Of a stretch of DNA of 64,000 nt, positions 8,504-17,620 are shown in pieces. Within the stretch, counting starts at the first letter, position 1; every line of letters starts with the position of its first letter. This stretch comes from Lentzea nigeriaca (GTDB lineage: Bacteria; Actinomycetota; Actinomycetes; Mycobacteriales; Pseudonocardiaceae): positions 682,001 through 746,000 of the forward strand of contig NZ_JAFBCX010000002.1 of assembly GCF_016907955.1 (NCBI RefSeq). Reading direction: 5' to 3'. Below the pieces are notes generated by a model, which was not told the origin of the DNA, did not search any database, and saw only the letters and a program-made list of their open reading frames with translations. Both the position numbers and the translations under genes were made by a program.

Positions 8504-9274
8504 ATGGCTGGAAGATCTGGCGCTAGAGGCCGGGGCTTCGGTAGGAACTTCAACTACCAGGAGTGGGCCGCTGGTGGGTTCCAGTTCGACGAGCCTGATG
8601 CGATACCCCAAGAACCAGAGGAAGCCGAGGACGCACCCCACGATGAGCGGGTTACAGGGCAAGGGCTAGGCGATATGTCTCAGCGTGAGGTGGATGACTC
8701 GTCGTCGTATCCGTACGACGACGTGCCGAACCGGTTCGACATAGACGGGTACGGCACCGGGCTGTTCGGTGGCCCCGGTGCGGACCTGTTCGGCCAGCAC
8801 GAGATGCCGGATGCGGTGCCGGAGCAACTGCCGTACACCACCGGGCCGCAGCCGGTGTACACCACCGGTGCGCAACCGGCGTACAGCACCGGTGCGCAGC
8901 CTGCTGTGCGTCCGGAGGAAACTTCTTCTGCGGACTCGGGTTCACTGGTGCGGCCTTACACACGCACCGGTGGGCGCACACGGCCCGACTACGACCTCGC
9001 GATCGAGGCACTGATCTCGACCAGCGAGCGCGGCCTGGAACGGGACGCCGCCGTGCTTCCCGAGCACAGGTCGATCTGTGGGCTGTGTGTGGACACGCGG
9101 TCGGTGGCCGAGGTCGCGGCACTCCTACGCTTGCCTCTTGGCGTCGTGCGGGTGTTGATCGGCGACATGGCAAGCATGGGATTGGTTTTGATTCACCAGG
9201 GCGGTCTGGTCGTGGGGGACCGGCCTTCCATGGAATTCCTGGAGAGGGTGCTCAGTGGGCTTCGCAGGCTCTAG
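8504..9274 (+). CDS. cvnC: Conservon DUF742 protein with extended N-terminus
   Basis: A 256-residue protein; DUF742 alone is about 110-120 residues and occupies the C-terminal half from about residue 145 (RPYTRTGGRTRPDYDL to the end), with a winged-helix-like VAEVAALLRLPLGVVRVLI. The first 140 residues are acidic, low-complexity and contain three near-copies of a seven- to eight-residue unit (YTTGPQPV, YTTGAQPA, YSTGAQPA). DUF742 proteins are the third part of conservons. The 3' end overlaps cvnD by 20 bp. Confidence 0.92.
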   Translation: MAGRSGARGRGFGRNFNYQEWAAGGFQFDEPDAIPQEPEEAEDAPHDERVTGQGLGDMSQREVDDSSSYPYDDVPNRFDIDGYGTGLFGGPGADLFGQHEMPDAVPEQLPYTTGPQPVYTTGAQPAYSTGAQPAVRPEETSSADSGSLVRPYTRTGGRTRPDYDLAIEALISTSERGLERDAAVLPEHRSICGLCVDTRSVAEVAALLRLPLGVVRVLIGDMASMGLVLIHQGGLVVGDRPSMEFLERVLSGLRRL

Positions 9275-9860
9275 TCCCCAGGGCGCCGAGGGCGCACGGA
9301 AGCCGACGACCTCCGCCAAGATCGTGGTGGCGGGTGGCTTCGGTGTTGGCAAGACGACGTTCGTCGGCTCGGTGTCCGAGATCGTCCCGTTGACCACCGA
9401 GGCGGTGATGACCGAGGCCAGTGCGGGGGTGGACGACCTCTCCGCCACGCCGAACAAGGTCACCACGACGGTCGCGATGGACTTCGGCCGTGTGTCGCTC
9501 GACAGCGACCTGATCCTGTACCTCTTCGGTACACCGGGTCAGCACCGGTTCTGGTTCATGTGGGACGACCTCGTGCGGGGTGCCATCGGCGCCATCGTGC
9601 TGGTCGACACCCGCCGACTCGCCGACGCGTTCGCGTCGATCGACTTCTTCGACGACCGGCAGCTGCCGTACGTCGTGGGTGTCAACTGCTTCGATGGCCT
9701 CCTCCACCACAGACTGGAGGACGTCCGCGAGGCGTTGACGATCGACGAGTCCGTGCCGATCGTGACGTGCGATGCGCGCAACCGGCAGTCGACCAAGCAG
9801 ACGCTCATCACGCTGGTCGAGCACGCCATGCGCCAGTGGATGTCCGTCCGCGCCGGCTGA
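9255..9860 (+). CDS. cvnD: Conservon ATP/GTP-binding protein (small GTPase)
   Basis: A 201-residue P-loop protein. Walker A is GGFGVGKT at residues 27-34, a threonine-rich switch region carries TTTVAMDFG, and FGTPGQHRFWFMW corresponds to the G3 box with DxxG replaced by GTPGQ, as in other conservon GTPases. Start GTG 9255 lies inside cvnC. Its expected role is the switch that couples the kinase to downstream targets. A strong terminator follows at 9893-9940, closing the four-gene operon. Confidence 0.93.
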   Translation: MGFAGSSPQGAEGARKPTTSAKIVVAGGFGVGKTTFVGSVSEIVPLTTEAVMTEASAGVDDLSATPNKVTTTVAMDFGRVSLDSDLILYLFGTPGQHRFWFMWDDLVRGAIGAIVLVDTRRLADAFASIDFFDDRQLPYVVGVNCFDGLLHHRLEDVREALTIDESVPIVTCDARNRQSTKQTLITLVEHAMRQWMSVRAG

Positions 9861-9892
9861 TCTCCTTCACCGGGGATAGTTCCACCTACGTG

Positions 9893-9940
9893 AACGACGA
9901 GGCGAGCGCCACCTTCGGGTGCGGCGCTCGCCTCGTCGTT
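9893..9940. terminator. Terminator of the conservon, 18-bp arms
   Basis: Perfect arms AACGACGAGGCGAGCGCC at 9893-9910 and its complement at 9923-9940 enclose a 12-nt loop. It stands between cvnD and the convergent secreted-protein gene. Confidence 0.9.
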
Positions 9941-9991
9941 GCGCATCTCAGCGAGTCGTCCTGGTGATCTCCTCTGGGCCGGGTCGTTCGA

Positions 9992-10609
9992 TCAGACGTG
10001 GAGCTGCACCAGGTCCGGCAGCAGGCAGACGCTCAGGATTTCCAGCGCGGTGATGTTGGGGCAGCCGGACGGCCGGACCTCTTCCGGGCAGTCCTCTTCC
10101 TCGTCGTCGCCCTTCGGCTCGTCGACCGCGGTGGCGGTCTCGTCTGTGATCGTGATGGCGGCTTGCAGGACCGGTGCCGGTTCCGGCGCGGCAGCGGGTG
10201 TCGGCGGTGCGGCCGCGGGTGCCGGAGGCGGGGCGACGGCGACCTGGACGGCGGGTGTGTCGACCGCGGCCGCGGCGGTCGCGTTGACGCCCACATGCGT
10301 GAACGGAACGCCGGCCGACGCGTCGGCCCAGATCTCCGCGTGACCGATGTCCATCGCGAGCTGGATGCCGTCGTTCTCGTCGAGGGCGAGAGTGAGGCCG
10401 CTGCCCGTGTCGAGGTCGGCGCCCGCGCCGAGACTGACCGGGATCGAGTCCACGTTGTTGTTGTAGGCGCCAACGGTCACGTTGACGTTGTTGTCCCCGA
10501 GAATCTCGATGATCGGGTCGGCTTGGGCTGTTCCTGTTGAGAACGGCAAGGCGAACGCCAATGCCGTTGCGGTGAGGACCGCTCTACGCGCCCACCGGGT
10601 GATGGCCAT
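9992..10609 (-). CDS. Secreted protein of unknown function, Ala/Pro-rich
   Basis: A 205-residue protein from ATG 10609, preceded by GGAGGAG. A signal peptide with cleavage near TAQA/DP (residues 29-31) gives a secreted product. The mature N-terminal half has an NNVNVTVGAYNNN segment and acidic, Asp-rich stretches, followed by an Ala/Pro linker and a C-terminal part with three cysteines (DCPEE, GCPN, VCLL). I do not recognise a family. The convergent terminator at 9893-9940 serves its end. It may be an envelope or spore-surface-like small protein, but nothing in the sequence decides this. Confidence 0.75.
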   Translation of the reverse strand: MAITRWARRAVLTATALAFALPFSTGTAQADPIIEILGDNNVNVTVGAYNNNVDSIPVSLGAGADLDTGSGLTLALDENDGIQLAMDIGHAEIWADASAGVPFTHVGVNATAAAAVDTPAVQVAVAPPPAPAAAPPTPAAAPEPAPVLQAAITITDETATAVDEPKGDDEEEDCPEEVRPSGCPNITALEILSVCLLPDLVQLHV

Positions 10610-10726
10610 TTGCGCTGCTCCTCCTTCGTCGAGTGAGCGTCGTGAAACGCTCACGCCACTCGACGCTAGGTCGCGACGCGCACACGCAAGGGTGATCCTG
10701 CGGAACGATCGGGGGATGACCGACGG

Positions 10727-12979
10727 TCAGTCCTCGTCCACCAATGCGGCGGACGTGACGCGATGAAGAGGGAACCTCAGCACCTCTCCGTAGCTGTGGT
10801 CGTAGCCTTCGAGCACACCCCCGCCCACGACGTGCGGCTCGATCACGCGCTGCGCGGCCGTGCCGTGGGAGTCGACGAACCCGACGAGCACTCTCCGTCG
10901 CGCCCGTGCGGCCTGCTGGAGCAACGACAGGGTGGCGGACGGCCCGGCGCCGAGATGTCCGGGGACGGCGATGCGTTCACCCCGTGGTGTCGCGGCGGCA
11001 CGATCGCCCGCCCTCACCAGCCTGACGAGTTCACCCAACCGCTCGTCGGCGGGCACCGTCGGTGACGTGACTTTGCGGGCGGACCGCTGCCGCGGCGTGG
11101 TCCGGCGACCACCCGGCCGCAGGTCGAGGACCTGGCCGTCGGGGCCCTCCGCCGCCGGGGCGAACCCCGCCGAACGCAGCCCGTCCAGCACGTCCGCCAG
11201 CGGCAACGGGCTGACCAGCACCGTCGGTGCGATCCGGCGCAGCTCCAGCCGTGCGGCCTCGGGGTGGGCGAGAACCTCGCTGATCAGCACCGGGTCGTCG
11301 CACCGCAGGAAGGAACCCGCGGCACCGCCGCGCAGCCTGCCGTGCCGGCGTGCCGCGTCGTCGATCAGGTACGTCAACGACTGCGGCACGGGCGTGCGTG
11401 AGCGGATCTTGAAGAGTTCGTGCAGCTCATCGGCGGTGCGCCCGGCGTCGAGCGCGCGGCGGACCGTCGTCTCGCTGATCCGGTAGACCGTCGCGCTGCC
11501 CGCCGACTCGACGTCCGCGACGAGCGCCATCTCGTCCGCGAGCTCCGGTTCGAGCCTGCCCGGCGCGATGACGGTGAGGTCGGCCTGCACCAGCACGTGG
11601 TCGAGCGGGGCAGGCAACGCGTCCCCCAGCGACTTGGCGGCGTGGCCTGGGCCCTCGTCGAGCAGCACGCGGCCCGCGCTCGTGATGGCACCCAGAGCGA
11701 GCACACCGACCGCGGTGCCCTCCTCGATGGTCCAGCGCACCAGCTCGTCGCGTTGCCGGCCGCCCCTGCGCGGTGCGCGCCAGCCGAGCAGCGCGGCCAG
11801 GTCGGCCGGATCGGCGATCGCGGTGCCCTTGGGGAAGGCGGCGAGCGTCTCCAGGACCCAGCGGCGGTCGCGGGGCGCCTGGGCGCGGCGGATCTCGTCC
11901 GCGAGCGGGGTGAAGAGCCTGTCCTTCTCGTCCCGGCGGCCGACCAGCGCGGGCAGCCTCTGCAGCTCCAGCCAGGCGTGCGCGAGCGTGGCCCAGCGGA
12001 CCTCGGCGGCCGCGGCCAGCCACACGTCGGCCTTGGTCGTCGGCACCCACTCCGGCTCGGCGGCCTCGGTGTTCGCGGCCAGGTCGGCGCCGACCACCAG
12101 CTCGATCAGCAGCGCGGCGCGGCGTTCGTCGACGTCGAGGTCCTTGGCGGCCTTGCGCAGCTCGCGGACGCCCAGACCACCGGTCCGCAGCACCGGTGGT
12201 GGTTCGGCCGACCAGCTCGCGATCAGGTTCTCGACGTGCCGGACGAGCTCCAGCGCCTCACCGCCGCCCGTGGCGTCGATGCTCGCCTGCTGGAGGGTGC
12301 TCGTCCTCGGCTTCGGCTCGGTGACCTGGATGGGGCCCAGCGGGCGTTCACCGCGCAGCTGGAGCGCGATCTCTCGCGGCAGCTCGACGGTGCCCGGATC
12401 GCGTCGCAGGAGCAGACCGCGCGCGAGGAGCCGCTGCACGGGCGTCTCGGCCTTCTCCAGCGGCACGACGCGGGAGGCGTCCTTGGTGTCGCCGATGGGA
12501 GGCCCGGCGGCGAGCTTCTGCAGGACCCGCTGCTCGCCCTCGGTGATGCCTTGGAGGTCGTACGTCTGCCCGGTCGCCCTGCCCAGTCCACCGGGATACG
12601 TGCCGAACGCCTCCCGTGTGACCGGAGGAACCGACAGCGCGTCGTCGTCGCCCCACACGAGCGCGAGGGACTTCAGCCTGTTCATGGCCTGCTTCAGCGG
12701 CTTGGGCTTCACGTCCGGCCCGAGCACCTGCGCGAGTGTGGCCAACGCCACGGGCTCGGTGTCCGCGCCCTGCACGACCAGGCCTTCCAGCACGGCGAGC
12801 GTGAACGTGTCGAGGTCCTCGCAGGCGCGCGCGATCGACGCCCTGGTGCCGACCCGTGTCGCGAGCACGGACATATCGGCAGGTGGGGGCGTTGCCAGGT
12901 CAGGACGCGCGCGCAGCAGTGCCACGAGAGCGGCGTCGTCCTGGGCGCGGAGCCAGTCGGCGAGAGTGATGCCGGACAT
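10727..12979 (-). CDS. Helicase-associated-domain (XPB/Ssl2-like) protein
   Basis: A 750-residue protein from ATG 12979 (GGTGAGA upstream); the longer frame to 13201 has no support. It matches the actinobacterial 'helicase-associated domain' proteins: an N-terminal all-helical part starting ITLADWLRAQDDAALVALL, a middle winged-helix-like region, and a C-terminal part with DHVLVQADLTVIAPGRL and VYRISETTVRRALDAG. No Walker A is visible, so it is not itself a helicase. It is the counterpart, by position and size, of Rv0862c, which in M. tuberculosis neighbours the XPB-like helicase Rv0861c; no helicase gene is in this window. A DNA-repair role is inference. Confidence 0.82.
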   Translation of the reverse strand: MSGITLADWLRAQDDAALVALLRARPDLATPPPADMSVLATRVGTRASIARACEDLDTFTLAVLEGLVVQGADTEPVALATLAQVLGPDVKPKPLKQAMNRLKSLALVWGDDDALSVPPVTREAFGTYPGGLGRATGQTYDLQGITEGEQRVLQKLAAGPPIGDTKDASRVVPLEKAETPVQRLLARGLLLRRDPGTVELPREIALQLRGERPLGPIQVTEPKPRTSTLQQASIDATGGGEALELVRHVENLIASWSAEPPPVLRTGGLGVRELRKAAKDLDVDERRAALLIELVVGADLAANTEAAEPEWVPTTKADVWLAAAAEVRWATLAHAWLELQRLPALVGRRDEKDRLFTPLADEIRRAQAPRDRRWVLETLAAFPKGTAIADPADLAALLGWRAPRRGGRQRDELVRWTIEEGTAVGVLALGAITSAGRVLLDEGPGHAAKSLGDALPAPLDHVLVQADLTVIAPGRLEPELADEMALVADVESAGSATVYRISETTVRRALDAGRTADELHELFKIRSRTPVPQSLTYLIDDAARRHGRLRGGAAGSFLRCDDPVLISEVLAHPEAARLELRRIAPTVLVSPLPLADVLDGLRSAGFAPAAEGPDGQVLDLRPGGRRTTPRQRSARKVTSPTVPADERLGELVRLVRAGDRAAATPRGERIAVPGHLGAGPSATLSLLQQAARARRRVLVGFVDSHGTAAQRVIEPHVVGGGVLEGYDHSYGEVLRFPLHRVTSAALVDED

Positions 12980-13085
12980 TCTCACCACGGTATATGGGCG
13001 GGGCGACTTCCCATCGTTGCCCAGAGCACAAGAAACGGGTCTGTCACACTTGTGCGCGTCATTGGGCATCACCGAGGAGGAGAAC

Positions 13086-13271
13086 GTGGCGAAAGGACGC
13101 CCTGGACGGGTCGACCCGCACTGGCCGGAAGGCCCCGACGGCGGCCACCCCGTCACCGAACTGACCAGCGACACCCAGGGTGCGCTCTCCCCGTTCGGCA
13201 CGGTGACGTTCCCGCTGCCGGTCGAGGACCTCGGCTACACCCACCCGGTGACGGAGATCAACAAGTCCTGA
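13086..13271 (+). CDS. Small conserved actinobacterial protein (Rv0863-like position)
   Basis: A 61-residue product from GTG 13086 with GAGGAGG ideally placed at 13074-13080. The sequence is hydrophilic, contains RVDPHWPEGPDGGHPVTEL, and has no membrane segment or signal. It lies between the helicase-associated gene and the moa operon, as the small gene Rv0863 does in M. tuberculosis. The function is unknown. Confidence 0.65.
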   Translation: MAKGRPGRVDPHWPEGPDGGHPVTELTSDTQGALSPFGTVTFPLPVEDLGYTHPVTEINKS

Positions 13272-13288
13272 CCCCCGCTTGTTTTTCG

Positions 13289-13344
13289 CACGCGGGGCCC
13301 TTTCGTACGCTCCTGGAGTACGAAAGCTCCCCGCGTACTGTCAG
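13289..13344. repeat. Dispersed palindromic element, copy 1
   Basis: An imperfect hairpin with arms ACGCGGGGCCCTTTCGTAC and GTACGAAAGCTCCCCGCGT. The same element, with 19- and 27-bp blocks identical, recurs at 31132-31188. Here it lies between the small protein gene and the malic enzyme gene and could act as a terminator. Confidence 0.85.
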
Positions 13345-13438
13345 ACGGGCCTTAAGACTGTCGAGTCGCGTTAGTACCGGAAAGGGGCCGGGGATAGGCT
13401 CGCTTCCCGCTTGAGCTGCACTTCGTGGGAGGAAGACG

Positions 13439-14821
13439 ATGCCGGTCCCCGGCCCTGGTTACTCGATCACCGTTCGCCTGGAGGCGCCGCCGTCAGCGAG
13501 CGCCGCGGGTGACCTCACGACGGCCGTCGGCCGCGCGGGCGGGGTCATCACGGCGTTCGACGTCGTGGAGTCGCACAACGACCGCGTCGTCATCGACCTC
13601 ACGTGCAACGCGCTGTCGGCGAACCACGCGAAGGACATCACCGACACCCTGGAGACGCTGCCCGGCATCGTCGTCCGCAAGGTGTCGGACCGCACGTTCC
13701 TCGTGCACCTCGGCGGCAAGATCGAGATCTCGTCGAAGGTCCCGCTGCGCAACCGTGACGACCTCTCCCGCGCGTACACGCCGGGTGTGGCCCGCGTGTG
13801 CGAGGCGATCGCCAAGAACCCGGACGACGCGCGCCGCCTGACGATCAAGCGCAACACCGTCGCCGTCGTCACCGACGGCTCGGCCGTGCTGGGCCTCGGC
13901 AACCTCGGCCCCGCCGCCGCCCTGCCGGTGATGGAGGGCAAGGCCGCGCTGTTCAAGAAGTTCGCCGGCGTCGACGCCTGGCCGGTCTGCCTGGATACCC
14001 AGGACACCGAGGAGATCATCCGCGCGGTCGAGCTCATCGCTCCCGTCTACGGCGGCATCAACCTCGAGGACATCTCCGCGCCGCGCTGCTTCGAGATCGA
14101 GGCGCGCCTGCGCGAGAAGCTCGACATCCCGGTCTTCCACGACGACCAGCACGGCACGGCGATCGTCGTCGTCGCGGCTCTGCGCAACGCCCTGCGCGTC
14201 GTCGGCAAGGACATCAAGGACTGCCACATCACGGTCTGCGGCGTCGGCGCGGCCGGTTCCGCGATCATCCGCCTGCTGCAGGCCCAGGAGCCCGGCGACA
14301 TCATCGCCGTGGATGTCGACGGCATCGTGCACCGCGACCGCCCCGGCCTGGACTCGAACCTCAAGTCCATCGCGGCGACCACCAACAAGGACAACCAGTC
14401 CGGCCGCCTGCACGACGCGCTGGTCGGCTCCGACGTCTTCATCGGCGTCTCGGCCCCGAACCTCTTCGGCGCCGACCAGGTCGCGACGATGGCCAAGGAC
14501 GCCATCGTCTTCGCCCTGGCCAACCCGGACCCGGAGATCGACCCGATGGAGGCCCAGCAGCACGCCGCGGTCGTGGCGACGGGCCGCTCGGACTTCCCGA
14601 ACCAGATCAACAACGTGCTGGCGTTCCCCGGCGTCTTCCGCGGCCTGCTGGACGCCCACGCCAAGACCATCACCGACGCGATGCTCCTGGCAGCCGCCAG
14701 CGCCATCGCCGATGTGGTGGACGGCGACCGCCTCAACGCGTCGTTCATCGTCCCGTCGGTCTTCGACAACACGGTGGCCCCGGCCGTCGCGGAGGCAGTC
14801 CGCAAGGCAGCCACTTCGTAA
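13439..14821 (+). CDS. NAD(P)-dependent malic enzyme with N-terminal ACT domain
   Basis: A 460-residue protein; GGGAGGAAG precedes ATG 13439. Residues 1-85 form an ACT-type regulatory domain. The malic enzyme core follows with the conserved [11 protein letters not shown] tyrosine region, [32 protein letters not shown] (catalytic lysine region), [10 protein letters not shown] (metal and substrate binding) and a GVGAAG dinucleotide fold. It decarboxylates malate to pyruvate, linking the TCA cycle to gluconeogenesis or fatty-acid synthesis. The ACT domain suggests allosteric control by an amino acid. It interrupts the gene order shared with mycobacteria between the small protein and moaC. Confidence 0.93.
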   Translation: MPVPGPGYSITVRLEAPPSASAAGDLTTAVGRAGGVITAFDVVESHNDRVVIDLTCNALSANHAKDITDTLETLPGIVVRKVSDRTFLVHLGGKIEISSKVPLRNRDDLSRAYTPGVARVCEAIAKNPDDARRLTIKRNTVAVVTDGSAVLGLGNLGPAAALPVMEGKAALFKKFAGVDAWPVCLDTQDTEEIIRAVELIAPVYGGINLEDISAPRCFEIEARLREKLDIPVFHDDQHGTAIVVVAALRNALRVVGKDIKDCHITVCGVGAAGSAIIRLLQAQEPGDIIAVDVDGIVHRDRPGLDSNLKSIAATTNKDNQSGRLHDALVGSDVFIGVSAPNLFGADQVATMAKDAIVFALANPDPEIDPMEAQQHAAVVATGRSDFPNQINNVLAFPGVFRGLLDAHAKTITDAMLLAAASAIADVVDGDRLNASFIVPSVFDNTVAPAVAEAVRKAATS

Positions 14822-14843
14822 GCACCGGGCATACGATCGCGGT

Positions 14844-15317
14844 ATGACCAAGCAGTTCACCCACCTGGACTCACAAGGCGCGGCCCGCATGGTCGACGTC
14901 TCAGGCAAGGAGCAGACCTCCCGAACGGCCGTGGCCACCGGGATCCTGCACACGACCGCCGAGGTGGTTGCGCTGTTGGGTACCGACGGCCTGCCCAAGG
15001 GCGACGCCCTGGCCACCGCCAGGATCGCGGGCATCATGGCCGCGAAGCGCACCTGGGAACTGGTCCCGCTCTGCCACCCGATCGCCCTGTCGTCGGTGGT
15101 CGTGGACCTGGCTCTGGCCGACACCTCGGTGTTGATCACAGCCACGGTCCGCACCACCGACCGCACCGGGGTGGAGATGGAGGCCCTGACCGCGGTCTCC
15201 GTGGCCGGCCTGACCCTCCACGACATGGTGAAGTCGGTCGACCCGGCCGCCTCCCTGGACGCGGTCCGCGTAGAACGCAAGGAAGGCGGCAAGTCAGGCC
15301 TGTGGGTGCGCCCGTGA
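14844..15317 (+). CDS. moaC: Cyclic pyranopterin monophosphate synthase
   Basis: A 157-residue protein with the MoaC hallmarks [35 protein letters not shown] core (split as VEMEALTAV and LTLHDM) and the C-terminal [11 protein letters not shown]. MoaC converts the product of MoaA into cyclic pyranopterin monophosphate, the first stable intermediate of molybdenum cofactor synthesis. ATG 14844 gives the family's usual length. The stop overlaps the mog start, so moaC-mog-moaE form a coupled operon. Confidence 0.96.
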   Translation: MTKQFTHLDSQGAARMVDVSGKEQTSRTAVATGILHTTAEVVALLGTDGLPKGDALATARIAGIMAAKRTWELVPLCHPIALSSVVVDLALADTSVLITATVRTTDRTGVEMEALTAVSVAGLTLHDMVKSVDPAASLDAVRVERKEGGKSGLWVRP

Positions 15318-15781
15318 AGGCAGTGGTGATCACCGCCTCCAACCGCGCCGCAGCCGGCGTCTACGCCGACCGCAGCGGCCCGATCATCGTCGACTGGCTC
15401 ACCTCACGAGGCTTCGCCGCCTCTTCCGTCGTGGTGCCGGACGGCGACCCGGTCCAGCAGGCGCTGACCGAAGCGCTGTCCTCGGGCGCCGACCTGATCC
15501 TGACCACCGGCGGCACCGGCATCAACCCGACCGACCGCACCCCGGAAGCCACCCGCTCGATCCTCGACTACGAGGTGCCCGGCCTGGCCGACGCCATCCG
15601 CATGTCAGCCTGGCCCCGCGTGCCGGGCTCCGTGCTCTCCCGAGGCGTGGCGGGCGTGGCGGGCCGCACCCTGATCGTGAACCTCCCCGGCTCGACCGGC
15701 GGCGTCCGGGACGGCCTGGACGTCCTGGCCAACGTCGTGGAGCATGCCCTCGACCAACTGCGCGGAGGTGACCACGAATGA
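15314..15781 (+). CDS. mog: MoaB/Mog-family molybdopterin adenylyltransferase
   Basis: A 155-residue protein from GTG 15314, which overlaps the moaC stop as GTGA; an alternative GTG at 15302 lies further inside moaC. The MoaB/Mog motifs [19 protein letters not shown] and [14 protein letters not shown] are present. The enzyme activates molybdopterin by adenylation before metal insertion. It overlaps moaE by four bases. Confidence 0.93.
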   Translation: MKAVVITASNRAAAGVYADRSGPIIVDWLTSRGFAASSVVVPDGDPVQQALTEALSSGADLILTTGGTGINPTDRTPEATRSILDYEVPGLADAIRMSAWPRVPGSVLSRGVAGVAGRTLIVNLPGSTGGVRDGLDVLANVVEHALDQLRGGDHE

Positions 15782-16203
15782 GCGTCGTCCTGAGGGCGGT
15801 CGTGACCGAGGAACCCTTGTCGGTGGAGGAACACGCCGCCCTGGTCACCTCCGACCGAGCCGGAGCGGTGGTGACCTTCTCCGGCGTGGTCCGCGACCAC
15901 GACGGCGGTCGCTCCGTCCTGGAACTCGAATACCACTCCCACCCGTCAGCGGGCGACGTGGTGACCGAGGTGGTCGAGTCGCTGGCCGCGAAGTACCCCG
16001 GCGTCCACGGCATCGCCGTCTCCCACCGGGTGGGCCCGCTGAAGATCGGTGACGTGGCCCTGGCCTGCGCGGTGGCCGCAGAACACCGCAAGGAAGCCTT
16101 CTCCCTGTGCGCGGACCTGGTGGACGAGGTCAAGGCCCGCCTCCCGGTGTGGAAGCGCCAGGTCTTCTCGGACGGCAACGACGAGTGGGTCAACTGCCCC
16201 TGA
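15778..16203 (+). CDS. moaE: Molybdopterin synthase catalytic subunit
   Basis: A 141-residue MoaE: AGAVVTFSGVVRDHDGGR near residue 30, the central HRVGPLKIGDVAL, and the C-terminal VKARLPVWKRQVFSDG with the catalytic lysines. It forms a heterotetramer with MoaD, which transfers sulfur from its C-terminal Gly-Gly; the moaD gene lies 3.8 kb away on the other strand. ATG 15778 overlaps the mog stop (ATGA). Confidence 0.96.
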   Translation: MSVVLRAVVTEEPLSVEEHAALVTSDRAGAVVTFSGVVRDHDGGRSVLELEYHSHPSAGDVVTEVVESLAAKYPGVHGIAVSHRVGPLKIGDVALACAVAAEHRKEAFSLCADLVDEVKARLPVWKRQVFSDGNDEWVNCP

Positions 16204-16464
16204 CTGCCCGGCCAACGGCGAAGCCGAAGCACCCCGCGTGGCGATGCGAAGCGAGCCGCGCAGACCTATGCACGCTGGGAAGCGGTAATTTCCGGTACCC
16301 GACCGCCCCGATCGCAATCGTCGCGAAGCGGCGACGATATGACTCCGCTCGTCAAGGCCTGCGCAACCTCGCTGGAACCGCAACGGAACCCGCACTGGCG
16401 CCCCCTCCGCTGGAACCGCCACCCAACCGCCGAACCGGACGACCGAAACCCCATGAACACAGGC
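16204..16464. other. Non-coding stretch after moaE
   Basis: About 260 bp without a convincing gene. An 8-bp perfect hairpin (ATCGTCGC / GCGACGAT) lies at 16317-16338. Open frames across it are low-complexity shadows. The real terminator appears to be the next element at 16465-16501. Confidence 0.5.
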
Positions 16465-16501
16465 AGGGACCTCACCGCCGGGGGGTAACGGTGAGATCCC
16501 T
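16465..16501. terminator. Terminator between moaE and rpf
   Basis: Arms AGGGACCTCACCG and CGGTGAGATCCCT pair over 13 positions with one mismatch (a wobble pair on one strand) around an 11-nt loop, between convergent genes. Confidence 0.75.
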
Positions 16502-16560
16502 GGTCCTGCATCAGCCCACGACACAAGCGGGACTGCAATTCATCGTCCGAAATTCCGAAC

Positions 16561-17460
<900 letters not shown>

Positions 17461-17535
17461 CTACAAAAGCGCAGCTCAAAGGGGTCGTTATCGGTTCGTT
17501 TCCACACTGATATCGGTCGAGATCTATCACGCAAA

Positions 17536-17551
17536 GTGAGGTATCGCTCAC
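17536..17551. promoter_or_regulatory. Palindrome upstream of the AfsR-like gene
   Basis: GTGAG-GTATCG-CTCAC is a perfect 5-bp inverted repeat with 6-nt spacing, 70 bp before the regulator start. Its spacing differs from that of a CRP site, so another regulator, possibly the encoded one, may bind it. Confidence 0.3.
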
Positions 17552-17620
17552 GCCTGTTCGGCCGATCGGCGACACGCCGCGAATCGACTCGTCGCGCGGG
17601 AAATTGGGCAACATGAACAC

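Noticed and set aside
8831..8910. Repeats in cvnC as a tandem-repeat or CRISPR-like array
   Set aside because: They are three in-frame codon repeats in a disordered protein segment, without spacers.
11420..13414. 664- and 567-codon plus-strand frames over the helicase-associated gene
   Set aside because: Shadows; only their last 61 codons from GTG 13086 have a ribosome site and a plausible small protein.
17536..17551. GTGAGGTATCGCTCAC as a second CRP site
   Set aside because: The GTGA and TCAC half-sites are 8 bp apart here instead of 6, so it does not fit the CRP consensus.
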